Part shown: positions 51,603-64,000 of the stretch, piece by piece
How the letters are laid out: the number at the start of each line of letters is the position of its first letter
How positions within the stretch are numbered: the stretch's first letter is position 1
Origin: Bombus terrestris
Taxonomy: Eukaryota > Arthropoda > Insecta > Hymenoptera > Apidae
NCBI RefSeq assembly: GCF_910591885.1
Contig: NW_025963558.1
Span: 1 to 64,000 of the forward strand
Direction of reading: 5' to 3'
DNA: 64,000 nt
The notes under the pieces: generated by a model
Seen by the model: the letters and a program-made list of their open reading frames with translations, nothing else
The model's database searches: none
Told to the model about the DNA's origin: nothing
Program-made: the position numbers and the translations under genes

Positions 51603-53386
51603 GTTACGTCATGTAGTATTACTTTATGACGTATGACGTCATGTAGTATTTCGTTATAACGTATGACGTTATGCAGTATTACGATATAACGTATGACGTT
51701 ATGCAGTATTAGGTTATAACGTATGACGTCATGTAGTATTACTTTATGACGTATGACGTCATGTAGTATTTCGTTTTAACGTACAACGTTATATATAATT
51801 ACGATATAACGCACAACGTTATGTCGTATTACGTTGTAACTTATCATGTCATGTAGTATTACGTTATAACGTATGACGTCATGTGGTATTACGTTATTAC
51901 GAATATCGTAATATTGTATTACTTTATGATGTATGACGTCATGTAGTATTACTATATGACGTATGACGTCATGTAGTATTACTATATGACGTATGACGTC
52001 ATGTAGTATTAGGTTATAACGTATGAAGTTATGTATTATTACGATATAACGTATGACGTTAAGCAGTATTAGGTTATAACGTATGACGTTATGTAGTATT
52101 AGGTTATAACGTATGGCGTTATGTAGTATTACGATATAACGTATGAAGTTATGCAGTACTACGTTATAACGTATGACGTTATGTAGTGTTACGTTATAAT
52201 GTATGACGTTATGTAGCATTACGGTATTTCGAACAACGTTGTATTGTGTTACTTTATAACGTATGACGTTATGTAGTGTTACGTTATAACGTATGACGCC
52301 GTGTAGTATTACGTTATAAGTATAACATTATGTAGTATCACGTTATAGCGTATGACGTCATGTAGTATTACGTTATTACGAATATCGTAATATTGTGTTA
52401 CTTTATGACGTATGACGTCATGTAATATTGCTTTATGGCGTATGACGTCATGTAGTATTTCCTTATAACGTATGACGTTATGTAGTATTACGATATAACG
52501 TATGACGTTATGCAGTACTACGTTATAACGTATGACGTTATGTAGTGTTACGTTATAACGTATGACGTTATGTATTAGTACGATATAACGTATGACGTTA
52601 TGCAGTATGAGGTTATAACGTATGACGTCATGTAGTTTTGCGTTATAACGTATGACGTCATGTAGTATTAGGTTATAACGTATGCCGTCATGTAGTATTA
52701 CGTTATAACATATGACGTCATGTAGTAATACGATATAACGTACAACGTTATATAGAATTACGATATAACGCACAACGTTATGTCGTATTACGTTATAACG
52801 TATCATGTCATGTAGTATTACGTTATTACGCATAACGTTATATTGTGTTACCTTATAACGTGTGACCTTTTGTTGTATTACGTTATAACGTATAAAGACA
52901 TGTAGTATTACGTTGTAACGTATGACGTCATGTAGTATTACTTTATGACGTATGACGTCATGTAGTATTATGCTATAACATATGCCGTCATGTAGTAGTA
53001 CGTTATAACATATGACGTCATGTAATATTACGATATAACGTACAGCGTTATATAGAATTACGATATAACGCACAACGTTATGTCGTATTACGTTATACCG
53101 TATGACGTTATATTGTGTTACTTTATGACGTATGACGTCATGTAGTATTACTTTATGACGTATGCCGTCATGTAGTATTACGTTATAACATATGACGTCA
53201 TGTAGTAATACGATATAACGTACAACGTTATATAGAATTACGATATATCGCACAACGTTATGTCGTATTACGTTATAACGTATCATGTCATGTAGTATTA
53301 CGTTATAACGAATGACGTTATGGAGTATTACGTTATAACGTATGACGTCATGTGGTATTACGTTATTACGAATAACGTTATATTAT
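51603..53386 (+). repeat. 1784-bp class I unit
   Basis: Measured between successive 15-bp junctions. 1784 = 60x30-16, matching one 29-mer and one 15-bp loss. It shares ATTACGCATAACG (near 52825) with the next unit but has a different first third, holding C-D and TACTATATG monomers where the next unit has six A monomers. Confidence 0.9.
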
Positions 53387-55080
53387 GTTACGTCATGTAG
53401 TATTACTTTATGACGTATGACGTCATGTAGTATTTCGTTATAACGTATGACGTTATGCAGTATTACGATATAACGTATGACGTTATGCAGTATTAGGTTA
53501 TAACGTATGACGTCATGTAGTATTACTTTATGACGTATGACGTCATGTAGTATTACTTTATGACGTATGACGTCATGTAGTATTACTTTATGACGTATGA
53601 CGTCATGTAGTATTACTTTATGACGTATGACGTCATGTAGTATTACTTTATGACGTATGACGTCATGTAGTATTACTTTATGACGTATGACGTCATGTAG
53701 TATTAGGTTATAACGTATGAAGTTATGTATTATTACGATATAACGTATGACGTTAAGCAGTATTAGGTTATAACGTATGACGTTATGTAGTATTAGGTTA
53801 TAACGTATGGCGTTATGTAGTATTACGATATAACGTATGACGTTATGCAGTACTACGTTATAACGTATGACGTTATGTAGTGTTACGTTATAATGTATGA
53901 CGTTATGTAGCATTACGGTATTTCGAACAACGTTGTATTGTGTTACTTTATAACGTATGACGTTATGTAGTGTTACGTTATAACGTATGACGCCGTGTAG
54001 TATTACGTTATAAGTATAACATTATGTAGTATCACGTTATAGCGTATGACGTCATGTAGTATTACGTTATTACGAATATCGTAATATTGTGTTACTTTAT
54101 GACGTATGACGTCATGTAATATTGCTTTATGGCGTATGACGTCATGTAGTATTTCCTTATAACGTATGACGTTATGTAGTATTACGATATAACGTATGAC
54201 GTTATGCAGTACTACGTTATAACGTATGACGTTATGTAGTGTTACGTTATAACGTATGACGTTATGTATTAGTACGATATAACGTATGACGTTATGCAGT
54301 ATGAGGTTATAACGTATGACGTCATGTAGTTTTGCGTTATAACGTATGACGTCATGTAGTATTAGGTTATAACGTATGCCGTCATGTAGTATTACGTTAT
54401 AACATATGACGTCATGTAGTAATACGATATAACGTACAACGTTATATAGAATTACGATATAACGCACAACGTTATGTCGTATTACGTTATAACGTATCAT
54501 GTCATGTAGTATTACGTTATTACGCATAACGTTATATTGTGTTACCTTATAACGTGTGACCTTTTGTTGTATTACGTTATAACGTATAAAGACATGTAGT
54601 ATTACGTTGTAACGTATGACGTCATGTAGTATTACTTTATGACGTATGACGTCATGTAGTATTATGCTATAACATATGCCGTCATGTAGTAGTACGTTAT
54701 AACATATGACGTCATGTAATATTACGATATAACGTACAGCGTTATATAGAATTACGATATAACGCACAACGTTATGTCGTATTACGTTATACCGTATGAC
54801 GTTATATTGTGTTACTTTATGACGTATGACGTCATGTAGTATTACTTTATGACGTATGCCGTCATGTAGTATTACGTTATAACATATGACGTCATGTAGT
54901 AATACGATATAACGTACAACGTTATATAGAATTACGATATATCGCACAACGTTATGTCGTATTACGTTATAACGTATCATGTCATGTAGTATTACGTTAT
55001 AACGAATGACGTTATGGAGTATTACGTTATAACGTATGACGTCATGTGGTATTACGTTATTACGAATAACGTTATATTAT
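53387..55080 (+). repeat. 1694-bp class I unit
   Basis: 1694 = 57x30-16. The class I part is almost identical to the preceding unit (including ATTACGCATAACG near 54519), and the first third is identical to the following unit. It therefore joins two recombination neighbours. Confidence 0.9.
53524..53703 (+). repeat. Type A run, 6 monomers
   Basis: Six identical A monomers take the place of the B/C/D/E/F/G section found in the preceding 1784-bp unit. An exact copy lies at 55218-55397 (+1694). Confidence 0.92.
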
Positions 55081-57160
55081 GTTACGTCATGTAGTATTAC
55101 TTTATGACGTATGACGTCATGTAGTATTTCGTTATAACGTATGACGTTATGCAGTATTACGATATAACGTATGACGTTATGCAGTATTAGGTTATAACGT
55201 ATGACGTCATGTAGTATTACTTTATGACGTATGACGTCATGTAGTATTACTTTATGACGTATGACGTCATGTAGTATTACTTTATGACGTATGACGTCAT
55301 GTAGTATTACTTTATGACGTATGACGTCATGTAGTATTACTTTATGACGTATGACGTCATGTAGTATTACTTTATGACGTATGACGTCATGTAGTATTAG
55401 GTTATAACGTATGAAGTTATGTATTATTACGATATAACGTATGACGTTAAGCAGTATTAGGTTATAACGTATGACGTTATGTAGTATTAGGTTATAACGT
55501 ATGGCGTTATGTAGTATTACGATATAACGTATGACGTTATGCAGTACTACGTTATAACGTATGACGTTATGTAGTGTTACGTTATAATGTATGACGTTAT
55601 GTAGCATTACGGTATTTCGAACAACGTTGTATTGTGTTACTTTATAACGTATGACGTTATGTAGTGTTACGTTATAACGTATGACGCCGTGTAGTATTAC
55701 GTTATAAGTATAACATTATGTAGTATCACGTTATAGCGTATGACGTCATGTAGTATTACGTTATTACGAATATCGTAATATTGTGTTACTTTATGACGTA
55801 TGACGTCATGTAATATTGCTTTATGGCGTATGACGTCATGTAGTATTTCCTTATAACGTATGACGTTATGTAGTATTACGATATAACGTATGACGTTATG
55901 CAGTACTACGTTATAACGTATGACGTTATGTAGTGTTACGTTATAACGTATGACGTTATGTATTAGTACGATATAACGTATGACGTTATGCAGTATGAGG
56001 TTATAACGTATGACGTCACGTAGTTTTGCGTTATAACGTATGACGTCATGTAGTATTAGGTTATAACGTATGCCGTCATGTAGTATTACGTTATAACATA
56101 TGACGTCATGTAGTAATACGATATAACGTACAACGTTATATAGAATTACGATATAACGCACAACGTTATGTCGTATTACGTTATAACGTATCATGTCATG
56201 TAGTATTACGTTATTACGAATAACGTTATATTGTGTTACCTTATAACGTGTGACCTTTTGTTGTATTACGTTATAACGTATAAAGACATGTAGTATTACG
56301 TTGTAACGTATGACGTCATGTAGTATTACTTTATGACGTATGACGTCATGTAGTATTATGTTATAACATATGCCGTCATGTAGTATTACGTTATAACATA
56401 TGACGTCATGTAATATTACGATATAACGTACAGCGTTATATAGAATTACGATATAACGCACAACGTTATGTCGTATTACGTTATACCGTATGACGTTATA
56501 TTGTGTTACTTTATGACGTATGACGTCATGTAGTATTACTTTATGACGTATGCCGTCATGTAGTATTACGTTATAATATATGACGTCATGTAGTAATACG
56601 ATATAACGTACAACGTTATATAGAATTACGATATAACGCACAACGTTATGTCGTATTACGTTATAACGTATCATGTCATGTAGTATTACGTTATAACGAA
56701 TGACGTAATGGAGTATTACGTTATAACGTATGACGCCATGTGGTATTACGTTATTACGAATAACGTTATATTATGTTACTTTATGACATATGACGTCATG
56801 TAGTATTACTTTATGACGTATGACGTCATGTAGTATTACTTTATGACGTATGACGTCATGTAGTATTACTTTATGACGTATGACGTCATGTAGTATTACT
56901 TTATGACGTATGACGTCATGTAGTATTACTTTATGACGTATGCCGTCATGTAGTATTACGTTATAATATATGACGTCATGTAGTAATACGATATAACGTA
57001 CAACGTTATATAGAATTACGATATATCGCACAACGTTATGTCGTATTACGTTATAACGTATCATGTCATGTAGTATTACGTTATAACGAATGACGTTATG
57101 GAGTATTACGTTATAACGTATGACGCCATGTGGTATTACGTTATTACGAATAACGTTATA
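55081..57160 (+). repeat. Class I unit, subfamily switch inside
   Basis: Matches the previous 1694-bp unit closely through the A run, type H and 29-mer, then picks up the alternative subfamily variants (ATGTTATAAC, GTAGTATTACG, GATATAACGC, TAATATATG) from about 56.2 kb. Followed by a short tail with five A monomers, K-C-D with GATATATCGC and GACGCCATG up to 57160. Confidence 0.83.
55218..55397 (+). repeat. Type A run, 6 monomers
   Basis: Exact copy at +1694 of the 53524 run, which ties this unit to its neighbour and not to the unit at 51.6 kb. Confidence 0.92.
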
Positions 57161-60100
57161 TTATGTTAATTTATGACATATGACGTCATGTAGTATTACT
57201 TTATGACGTATGACGTCATGTAGTATTACTTTATGACGTATGACGTCATGTAGTATTACTTTATTACGTATGACGTCATGTAGTATTACTTTATGACGTA
57301 TGACGTCATGTAGTATTATGTTATAACATATGCCGTCATGTAGTATTACGTTAAAACATATGACGTCATGTAGTATTACGATATAACGTACAGCGTTATA
57401 TAGAATTACGATATAACGCACAACGTTATGTCGTATTACGTTATACCGTATGACGTTATATTGTGTTACTTTATGACGTATGACGTCATGTAGTATTACT
57501 TTATGACGTATGACGTCATGTAGTATTATGTTATAACGTATGACGTCATGTAGTATTACGTTATAACATATGACGTCATGTAGTAATACGATATAACGTA
57601 CAACGTTATATAGAATTACGATATAACGCACAACGTTGTGTCGTATTACGTTATAACTTATCATGTCATGTAGTATTACGTTATAGCGTATGACGTCATG
57701 TACTATTACGTTATTACGAATTTCGTAATATTGTGTTACTTTATGACGTATGACGTCATGTAGTATTACTTTATGACGTATGACGTCATGTAGTATTACT
57801 TTATGACGTATGACGTCATGTAGTATTACTTTATGACGTATGACGTCATGTAGTATTACGATATAACGTACAACGTTATATAGAATTACGATATAACGCA
57901 CAACGTTATGTCGTATTACGTTATAACATATCATGTCATGTAGTATTACGTTATAACGTATGACGTTATGTAGTATTACGTTATTACGAATAACGTTATA
58001 TTGTGTAACTTTATAACGTATGACCTTATGTTGTATTACGTTATAACGTATAAAGACATGTAGTATTACGTTATAACGTATGACGTCATGAGGTATTACG
58101 CTATTACGAATATCGTAATATTGTATGACTTTATGACGTATGACGTCATGTAGTATTAGGTTATAACGTATGACGTTATGTATTATTACGATATAACGTA
58201 TGACGTTAAGCAGTATTAGGTTATAACGTATGACGTTATGTAGTATTAGGTTATAACGTATGACGTAATGTAGTTTTACGTTACAACGTATGACGTTATG
58301 TAGTATTACGTTACCACGAATAACGTTATATTGTGTTACTTTATAACGTGTGACCTTTTGTTGTATCACGTTATAACGTATAAAGACATGTAGTATTACG
58401 TTGTAACGTATGACGTCATGTAGTATTACTTTATAACATATGCCGTCATGTAGTATTACGTTATAACATATGACGTCATGTAGTATTACGATATAACATA
58501 CAGCGTTATATAGAATTACGATATAACGCACAACGTTATGTCGTATTACGTTATACCGTATGACGTTATATTGTGTTACTTTATGACGTATGCCGTCATG
58601 TAGTATTACGTTATAACATATGACGTCATGTAGTAATACGATATAACGTACAACGTTACATAGAATTACGATATAACGCACAACGTTATGTCGTATTACG
58701 TTATAACGTATCATGTCATGTAGTATTATGTTATAACGAATGACGTTATGGAGTATTACGTTATAACGTATGACGTCATGTGGTATTACGTTATTACGAA
58801 TAACGTTATATTATGTTACGTCATGTAGTATTACTTTATGACGTGTGACGTCATGTAGTATTACTTTGTGACGTATGACGTCATGTAGTATTACTTTATG
58901 ACGTATGACGTCATGTAGTATTACTTTATGACGTATGACGTCATGTAGTATTTCGTTATAACGTATGACGTTATGCAGTATTACGATATAACGTATGACG
59001 TTATGCGGTATTAGGTTATAACGTATGACGTTATGGAGTATTACGTTATAACGTATGACGTCATGTGGTATTACGTTATTACGAATAACGTTATATTATG
59101 TTACGTCATGTAGTATTACTTTATCACGTATGACGTCATGTAGTATTACGTTATAACATATGACGTCATGTAGTAATACGATATAACGTACAACGTTATA
59201 TAGAATTACGATATAACGCACAACGTTGTGTCGTATTACGTTATAACTTATCATGTCATGTTGTATTACGTTATAGCGTATGACGTCATGTACTATTACG
59301 TTATTACGAATTTCGTAATATTGTGTTACTTTATGACGTATGACGTCATGTAGTATTACTTTATGACGTATGACGTCATGTAGTATTACTTTATGACGTA
59401 TGACGTCATGTAGTATTACGATATAACGTACAACGTTATATAGAATTACGATATAACGCACAACGTTATGTCGTATTACGTTATAACATATCATGTCATG
59501 TAGTATTACGTTATAACGTATGACGTTATGTAGTATTACGTTATTACGAATAACGTTATATTGTGTAACTTTATAACGTATGACCTTATGTTGTATTACG
59601 TTATAACGTATGACGTCATGAGGTATTACGCTATTACGAATATCGTAATATTGTATGACTTTATGACGTATGACGTCATGTAGTATTAGGTTATAACGTA
59701 TGACGTTATGTATTATTACGATATAACGTATGACGTTAAGCAGTATTAGGTTAAAACGTATGACGTTATGTAGTATTAGGTTATAACGTATGACGTAATG
59801 TAGTTTTACGTTACAACGTATGACGTTATGTAGTATTACGTTACCACGAATAACGTTATATTGTGTTACTTTATAACGTGTGACCTTTTGTTGTATCACG
59901 TTATAACGTATAAAGACATGTAGTATTACGTTGTAACGTATGACGTCATGTAGTATTACTTTATAACATATGCCGTCATGTAGTATTACGTTATAACATA
60001 TGACGTCATGTAGTATTACGATATAACATACAGCGTTATATAGAATTACGATATAACGCACAACGTTATGTCGTATTACGTTATACCGTATGACGTTATA

Positions 60101-60686
60101 TTGTGTTACTTTATGACGTATGCCGTCATGTAGTATTACGTTATAACATATGACGTCATGTAGTAATACGATATAACGTACAACGTTACATAGAATTACG
60201 ATATAACGCACAACGTTATGTCGTATTACGTTATAACGTATCATGTCATGTAGTATTATGTTATAACGAATGACGTTATGGAGTATTACGTTATAACGTA
60301 AGACGTCATGTGGTATTACGTTATTACGAATAACGTTATATTATGTTACGTCATGTAGTATTACTTTATGACGTATGACGTCATGTAGTATTACTTTGTG
60401 ACGTATGACGTCATGTTGTATTACTTTATGACGTATGACGTCATGTAGTATTACTTTATGACGTATGACGTCATGTAGTATTACTTTATGACGTATGACG
60501 TCATGTAGTATTTCGTTATAACGTATGACGTTATGCAGTATTACGATATAACGTATGACGTTATGCGGTATTAGGTTATAACGTATGACGTTATGGAGTA
60601 TTACGTTATAACGTATGACGTCATGTGGTATTACGTTATTACGAATAACGTTATATTATGTTACGTCATGTAGTATTATTTTATCA
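57161..60686 (+). repeat. Class II HOR block 3
   Basis: Markers GTTACCACGAATAAC near 58311 and 59841; no 29-mer. The first module resembles 4130-5700 and 30383-32200. In the second, one monomer pair (F and neighbour) is missing near 59600, where TATGTTGTATTACG passes straight to CATGAGGTATTACGC. Its first monomer has TTAATTTATGACATATG, and an A-type monomer near 57263 has TTTATTACG. Confidence 0.84.
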
Positions 60687-62500
60687 CGTATGACGTCATG
60701 TAGTATTACTTTATGACGTATGACGTCATGTAGTATTTCGTTTTAACGTACAACGTTATATATAATTACGATATAACGCACAACGTTATGTCGTATTACG
60801 TTGTAACTTATCATGTCATGTAGTATTACGTTATAACGTATGACGTCATGTGGTATTACGTTATTACGAATATCGTAATATTGTATTACTTTATGATGTA
60901 TGACGTCATGTAGTATTACTATATGACGTATGACGTCATGTAGTATTACTATATGACGTATGACGTCATGTAGTATTAGGTTATAACGTATGAAGTTATG
61001 TATTATTACGATATAACGTATGACGTTAAGCAGTATTAGGTTATAACGTATGACGTTATGTAGTATTAGGTTATAACGTATGGCGTTATGTAGTATTACG
61101 ATATAACGTATGACGTTATGCAGTACTACGTTATAACGTATGACGTTATGTAGAGTTACGTTATAATGTATGACGTTATGTAGCATTACGGTATTTCGAA
61201 CAACGTTGTATTGTGTTACTTTATAACGTATGACGTTATGTAGTGTTACGTTATAACGTATGACGCCGTGTAGTATTACGTTATAAGTATAACATTATGT
61301 AGTATCACGTTATAGCGTATGACGTCATGTAGTATTACGTTATCACGAATATCGTAATATTGTGTTACTTTATGACGTATGACGTCATGTAATATTGCTT
61401 TATGGCGTATGACGTCATGTAGTATTTCCTTATAACGTATGACGTTATGTAGTATTACGATATAACGTATGACGTTATGCAGTACTACGTTATAACGTAT
61501 GACGTTATGTAGTGTTACGTTATAACGTATGACGTTATGTATTAGTACGATATAACGTATGACGTTATGCAGTATGAGGTTATAACGTATGACGTCATGT
61601 AGTTTTGCGTTATAACGTATGACGTCATGTAGTATTAGGTTATAACGTATGCCGTCATGTAGTATTACGTTATAACATATGACGTCATGTAGTAATACGA
61701 TATAACGTACAACGTTATATAGAATTACGATATAACGCACAACGTTATGTCGTATTACGTTATAACGTATCATGTCATGTAGTATTACGTTATTACGAAT
61801 AACGTTATATTGTGTTACCTTATAACGTGTGACCTTTTGTTGTATTACGTTATAACGTATAAAGACATGTAGTATTACGTTGTAACGTATGACGTCATGT
61901 AGTATTACTTTATGACGTATGACGTCATGTAGTATTATGCTATAACATATGCCGTCATGTAGTAGTACGTTATAACATATGACGTCATGTAATATTACGA
62001 TATAACGTACAGCGTTATATAGAATTACGATATAACGCACAACGTTATGTCGTATTACGTTATACCGTATGACGTTATATTGTGTTACTTTATGACGTAT
62101 GACGTCATGTAGTATTACTTTATGACGTATGCCGTCATGTAGTATTACGTTTTAACATATGACGTCATGTAGTAATACGATATAACGTACAACGTTATAT
62201 AGAATTACGATATATCGCACAACGTTATGTCGTATTACGTTATAACGTATCATGTCATGTAGTATTACGTTATAACGAATGACGTTATGGAGTATTACGT
62301 TATAACGTATGACGTCATGTGGTATTACGTTATTACGAATAACGTTATATTATGTTACGTCATGTAGTATTACTTTATGACGTATGACGTCATGTAGTAT
62401 TTCGTTATAACGTATGACGTTATGCAGTATTACGATATAACGTATGACGTTATGCAGTATTAGGTTATAACGTATGACGTCATGTAGTATTACTTTATGA
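60687..62500 (+). repeat. 1814-bp class I tandem unit, copy 1
   Basis: Matches +1814 from about 60687. 1814 = 61x30-16, again one 29-mer and one 15-bp junction. Private changes include GTAGAGTTACG near 61154 and TTATCACGAATATCG near 61342. Confidence 0.9.
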
Positions 62501-64000
62501 CGTATGACGTCATGTAGTATTACTTTATGACGTATGACGTCATGTAGTATTTCGTTTTAACGTACAACGTTATATATAATTACGATATAACGCACAACGT
62601 TATGTCGTATTACGTTGTAACTTATCATGTCATGTAGTATTACGTTATAACGTATGACGTCATGTGGTATTACGTTATTACGAATATCGTAATATTGTAT
62701 TACTTTATGATGTATGACGTCATGTAGTATTACTATATGACGTATGACGTCATGTAGTATTACTATATGACGTATGACGTCATGTAGTATTAGGTTATAA
62801 CGTATGAAGTTATGTATTATTACGATATAACGTATGACGTTAAGCAGTATTAGGTTATAACGTATGACGTTATGTAGTATTAGGTTATAACGTATGGCGT
62901 TATGTAGTATTACGATATAACGTATGACGTTATGCAGTACTACGTTATAACGTATGACGTTATGTAGTGTTACGTTATAATGTATGACGTTATGTAGCAT
63001 TACGGTATTTCGAACAACGTTGTATTGTGTTACTTTATAACGTATGACGTTATGTAGTGTTACGTTATAACGTATGACGCCGTGTAGTATTACGTTATAA
63101 GTATAACATTATGTAGTATCACGTTATAGCGTATGACGTCATGTAGTATTACGTTATTACGAATATCGTAATATTGTGTTACTTTATGACGTATGACGTC
63201 ATGTAATATTGCTTTATGGCGTATGACGTCATGTAGTATTTCCTTATAACGTATGACGTTATGTAGTATTACGATATAACGTATGACGTTATGCAGTACT
63301 ACGTTATAACGTATGACGTTATGTAGTGTTACGTTTTAACGTATGACGTTATGTATTAGTACGATATAACGTATGACGTTATGCAGTATGAGGTTATAAC
63401 GTATGACGTCATGTAGTTTTGCGTTATAACGTATGACGTCATGTAGTATTAGGTTATAACGTATGCCGTCATGTAGTATTACGTTATAACATATGACGTC
63501 ATGTAGTAATACGATATAAGGTACAACGTTATATAGAATTACGATATAACGCACAACGTTATGTCGTATTACGTTATAACGTATCATGTCATGTAGTATT
63601 ACGTTATTACGAATAACGTTATATTGTGTTACCTTATAACGTGTGACCTTTTGTTGTATTACGTTATAACGTATAAAGACATGTAGTATTACGTTGTAAC
63701 GTATGACGTCATGTAGTATTACTTTATGACGTATGACGTCATGTAGTATTATGTTATAACATATGCCGTCATGTAGTATTACGTTATAACATATGACGTC
63801 ATGTAATATTACGATATAACGTACAGCGTTATATAGAATTACGATATAACGCACAACGTTATGTCGTATTACGTTATACCGTATGACGTTATATTGTGTT
63901 ACTTTATGACGTATGACGTCATGTAGTATTACTTTATGACGTATGCCGTCATGTAGTATTACGTTATAATATATGACGTCATGTAGTAATACGATATAAC
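62501..64000 (+). repeat. 1814-bp class I tandem unit, copy 2 (cut by window end)
   Basis: Second unit, cut at 1500 bp by the window edge. Its last part carries the ATGTTATAAC and TAATATATG subfamily bases where copy 1 has ATGCTATAAC, so a subfamily switch lies within it, as in the unit at 55.1-57.2 kb. Private changes include ACGTTTTAACG near 63333 and ATATAAGGTAC near 63515. Confidence 0.88.

Larger units (their letters stand above)
1..64000. repeat. 30-bp satellite array filling the whole window
   Basis: Every stretch I read aligns to a 30-bp monomer; two monomers fit each 60 bases and the register drifts only at a few recurring length variants. The conserved skeleton is a 17-bp dyad region (monomer positions 7-23) followed by a linker that usually reads GTAGTATTAC across the monomer boundary. 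ACGT words fall at fixed places. The array enters and leaves the window without flanking DNA, so its true size is larger. No non-repeat stretch of even 100 bp was found. Satellite DNA of this scale is typical of eukaryotic heterochromatin. The family is not one I recognise, and chromosomal location cannot be told from the sequence. Confidence 0.98.

Noticed and set aside
1..64000. Many minus-strand open reading frames of 90-607 codons, such as 4124-5677, 26550-28031, 30377-32200 and 57161-58714
   Set aside because: All encode the same degenerate ten-residue repeat, begin at chance ATG codons inside the repeat and end at recurrent monomer variants. No domain, signal sequence or conserved non-repeat end is present, and differences between copies are not biased to silent sites by eye.
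1..64000. CRISPR array (30-bp repeats at regular spacing)
   Set aside because: There are no unique spacers; the 30-bp unit is contiguous head to tail, and variation is in fixed HOR order.
1..64000. Bacterial-style promoters (TATAAC or TATAAT-like boxes) and start/stop signals
   Set aside because: TATAAC is part of type B and recurs throughout the satellite. With no gene downstream, it carries no information.
1..64000. Transposon, inverted terminal repeat or long terminal repeat structure
   Set aside because: All inverted repeats are within monomers. No long element, target-site duplication or coding remnant was seen; tandem units explain every long direct repeat.
1..64000. Telomeric repeat or rDNA remnants
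   Set aside because: No G-rich telomere-type words and no conserved rRNA segment were seen in any part of the window.

Overview
The whole 64 kb window is one continuous tandem-repeat (satellite) array. The basic monomer is 30 bp, AT-rich (about one third G+C) and dense in the word ACGT. I found no protein-coding gene, RNA gene, transposon, CRISPR array or unique-sequence island, and neither array edge lies in the window. This points to eukaryotic heterochromatin (centromeric, pericentromeric, subtelomeric or B/sex-chromosome type) from a long-read assembly. I do not recognise the satellite family and cannot name the organism. CpG is strongly over-represented, so long-term CpG methylation with decay in the germline looks unlikely.

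At the smallest scale there are about a dozen recurrent monomer types, here called A to K plus length variants. Type A carries the perfect CRE-type palindrome ATGACGTCAT and forms homogeneous runs of 5 to 14 copies. Types B to K are diverged and follow each other in fixed orders, giving higher-order repeats (HORs). Length variants are a 29-bp monomer (17 copies, one per class I HOR module), a 25-bp monomer (4 copies) and a 15-bp half-monomer junction (48 counted, mostly in pairs 285 bp apart). HOR unit lengths equal multiples of 30 minus these deficits: 2729 = 91x30-1, 7258 = 242x30-2, 1694 = 57x30-16, 2845 = 95x30-5.

Layout: class I (29-mer bearing) modules at about 0.9-4.1 kb; class II modules (marker GTTACCACGAATAAC) at 4.1-8.9 kb; class I at 9.0-12.9 kb; a near-identical 7258-bp tandem duplication at 12.9-27.4 kb, each copy holding a nested 2729-bp duplication; class I at 27.4-30.4 kb; a large class II block at 30.4-43.5 kb; a mosaic junction at 43.5-45.3 kb; class I at 45.3-57.1 kb, including a 1784/1694-bp duplication series; class II at 57.2-60.3 kb; class I at 60.7-64.0 kb (1814-bp duplication). 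Segments of 2-3 kb recur tens of kb apart (offsets about 26.3, 32.3 and 38.5 kb), so the array evolves by repeated segmental amplification.

The most interesting signal is inside the monomer. Several diverged types keep a 17-bp inverted repeat (7-bp arms, 3-bp spacer) although the arm sequences differ, with paired changes on both arms. Long open frames on the minus strand are a by-product of a 30-bp (10-codon) period and are not annotated as genes.
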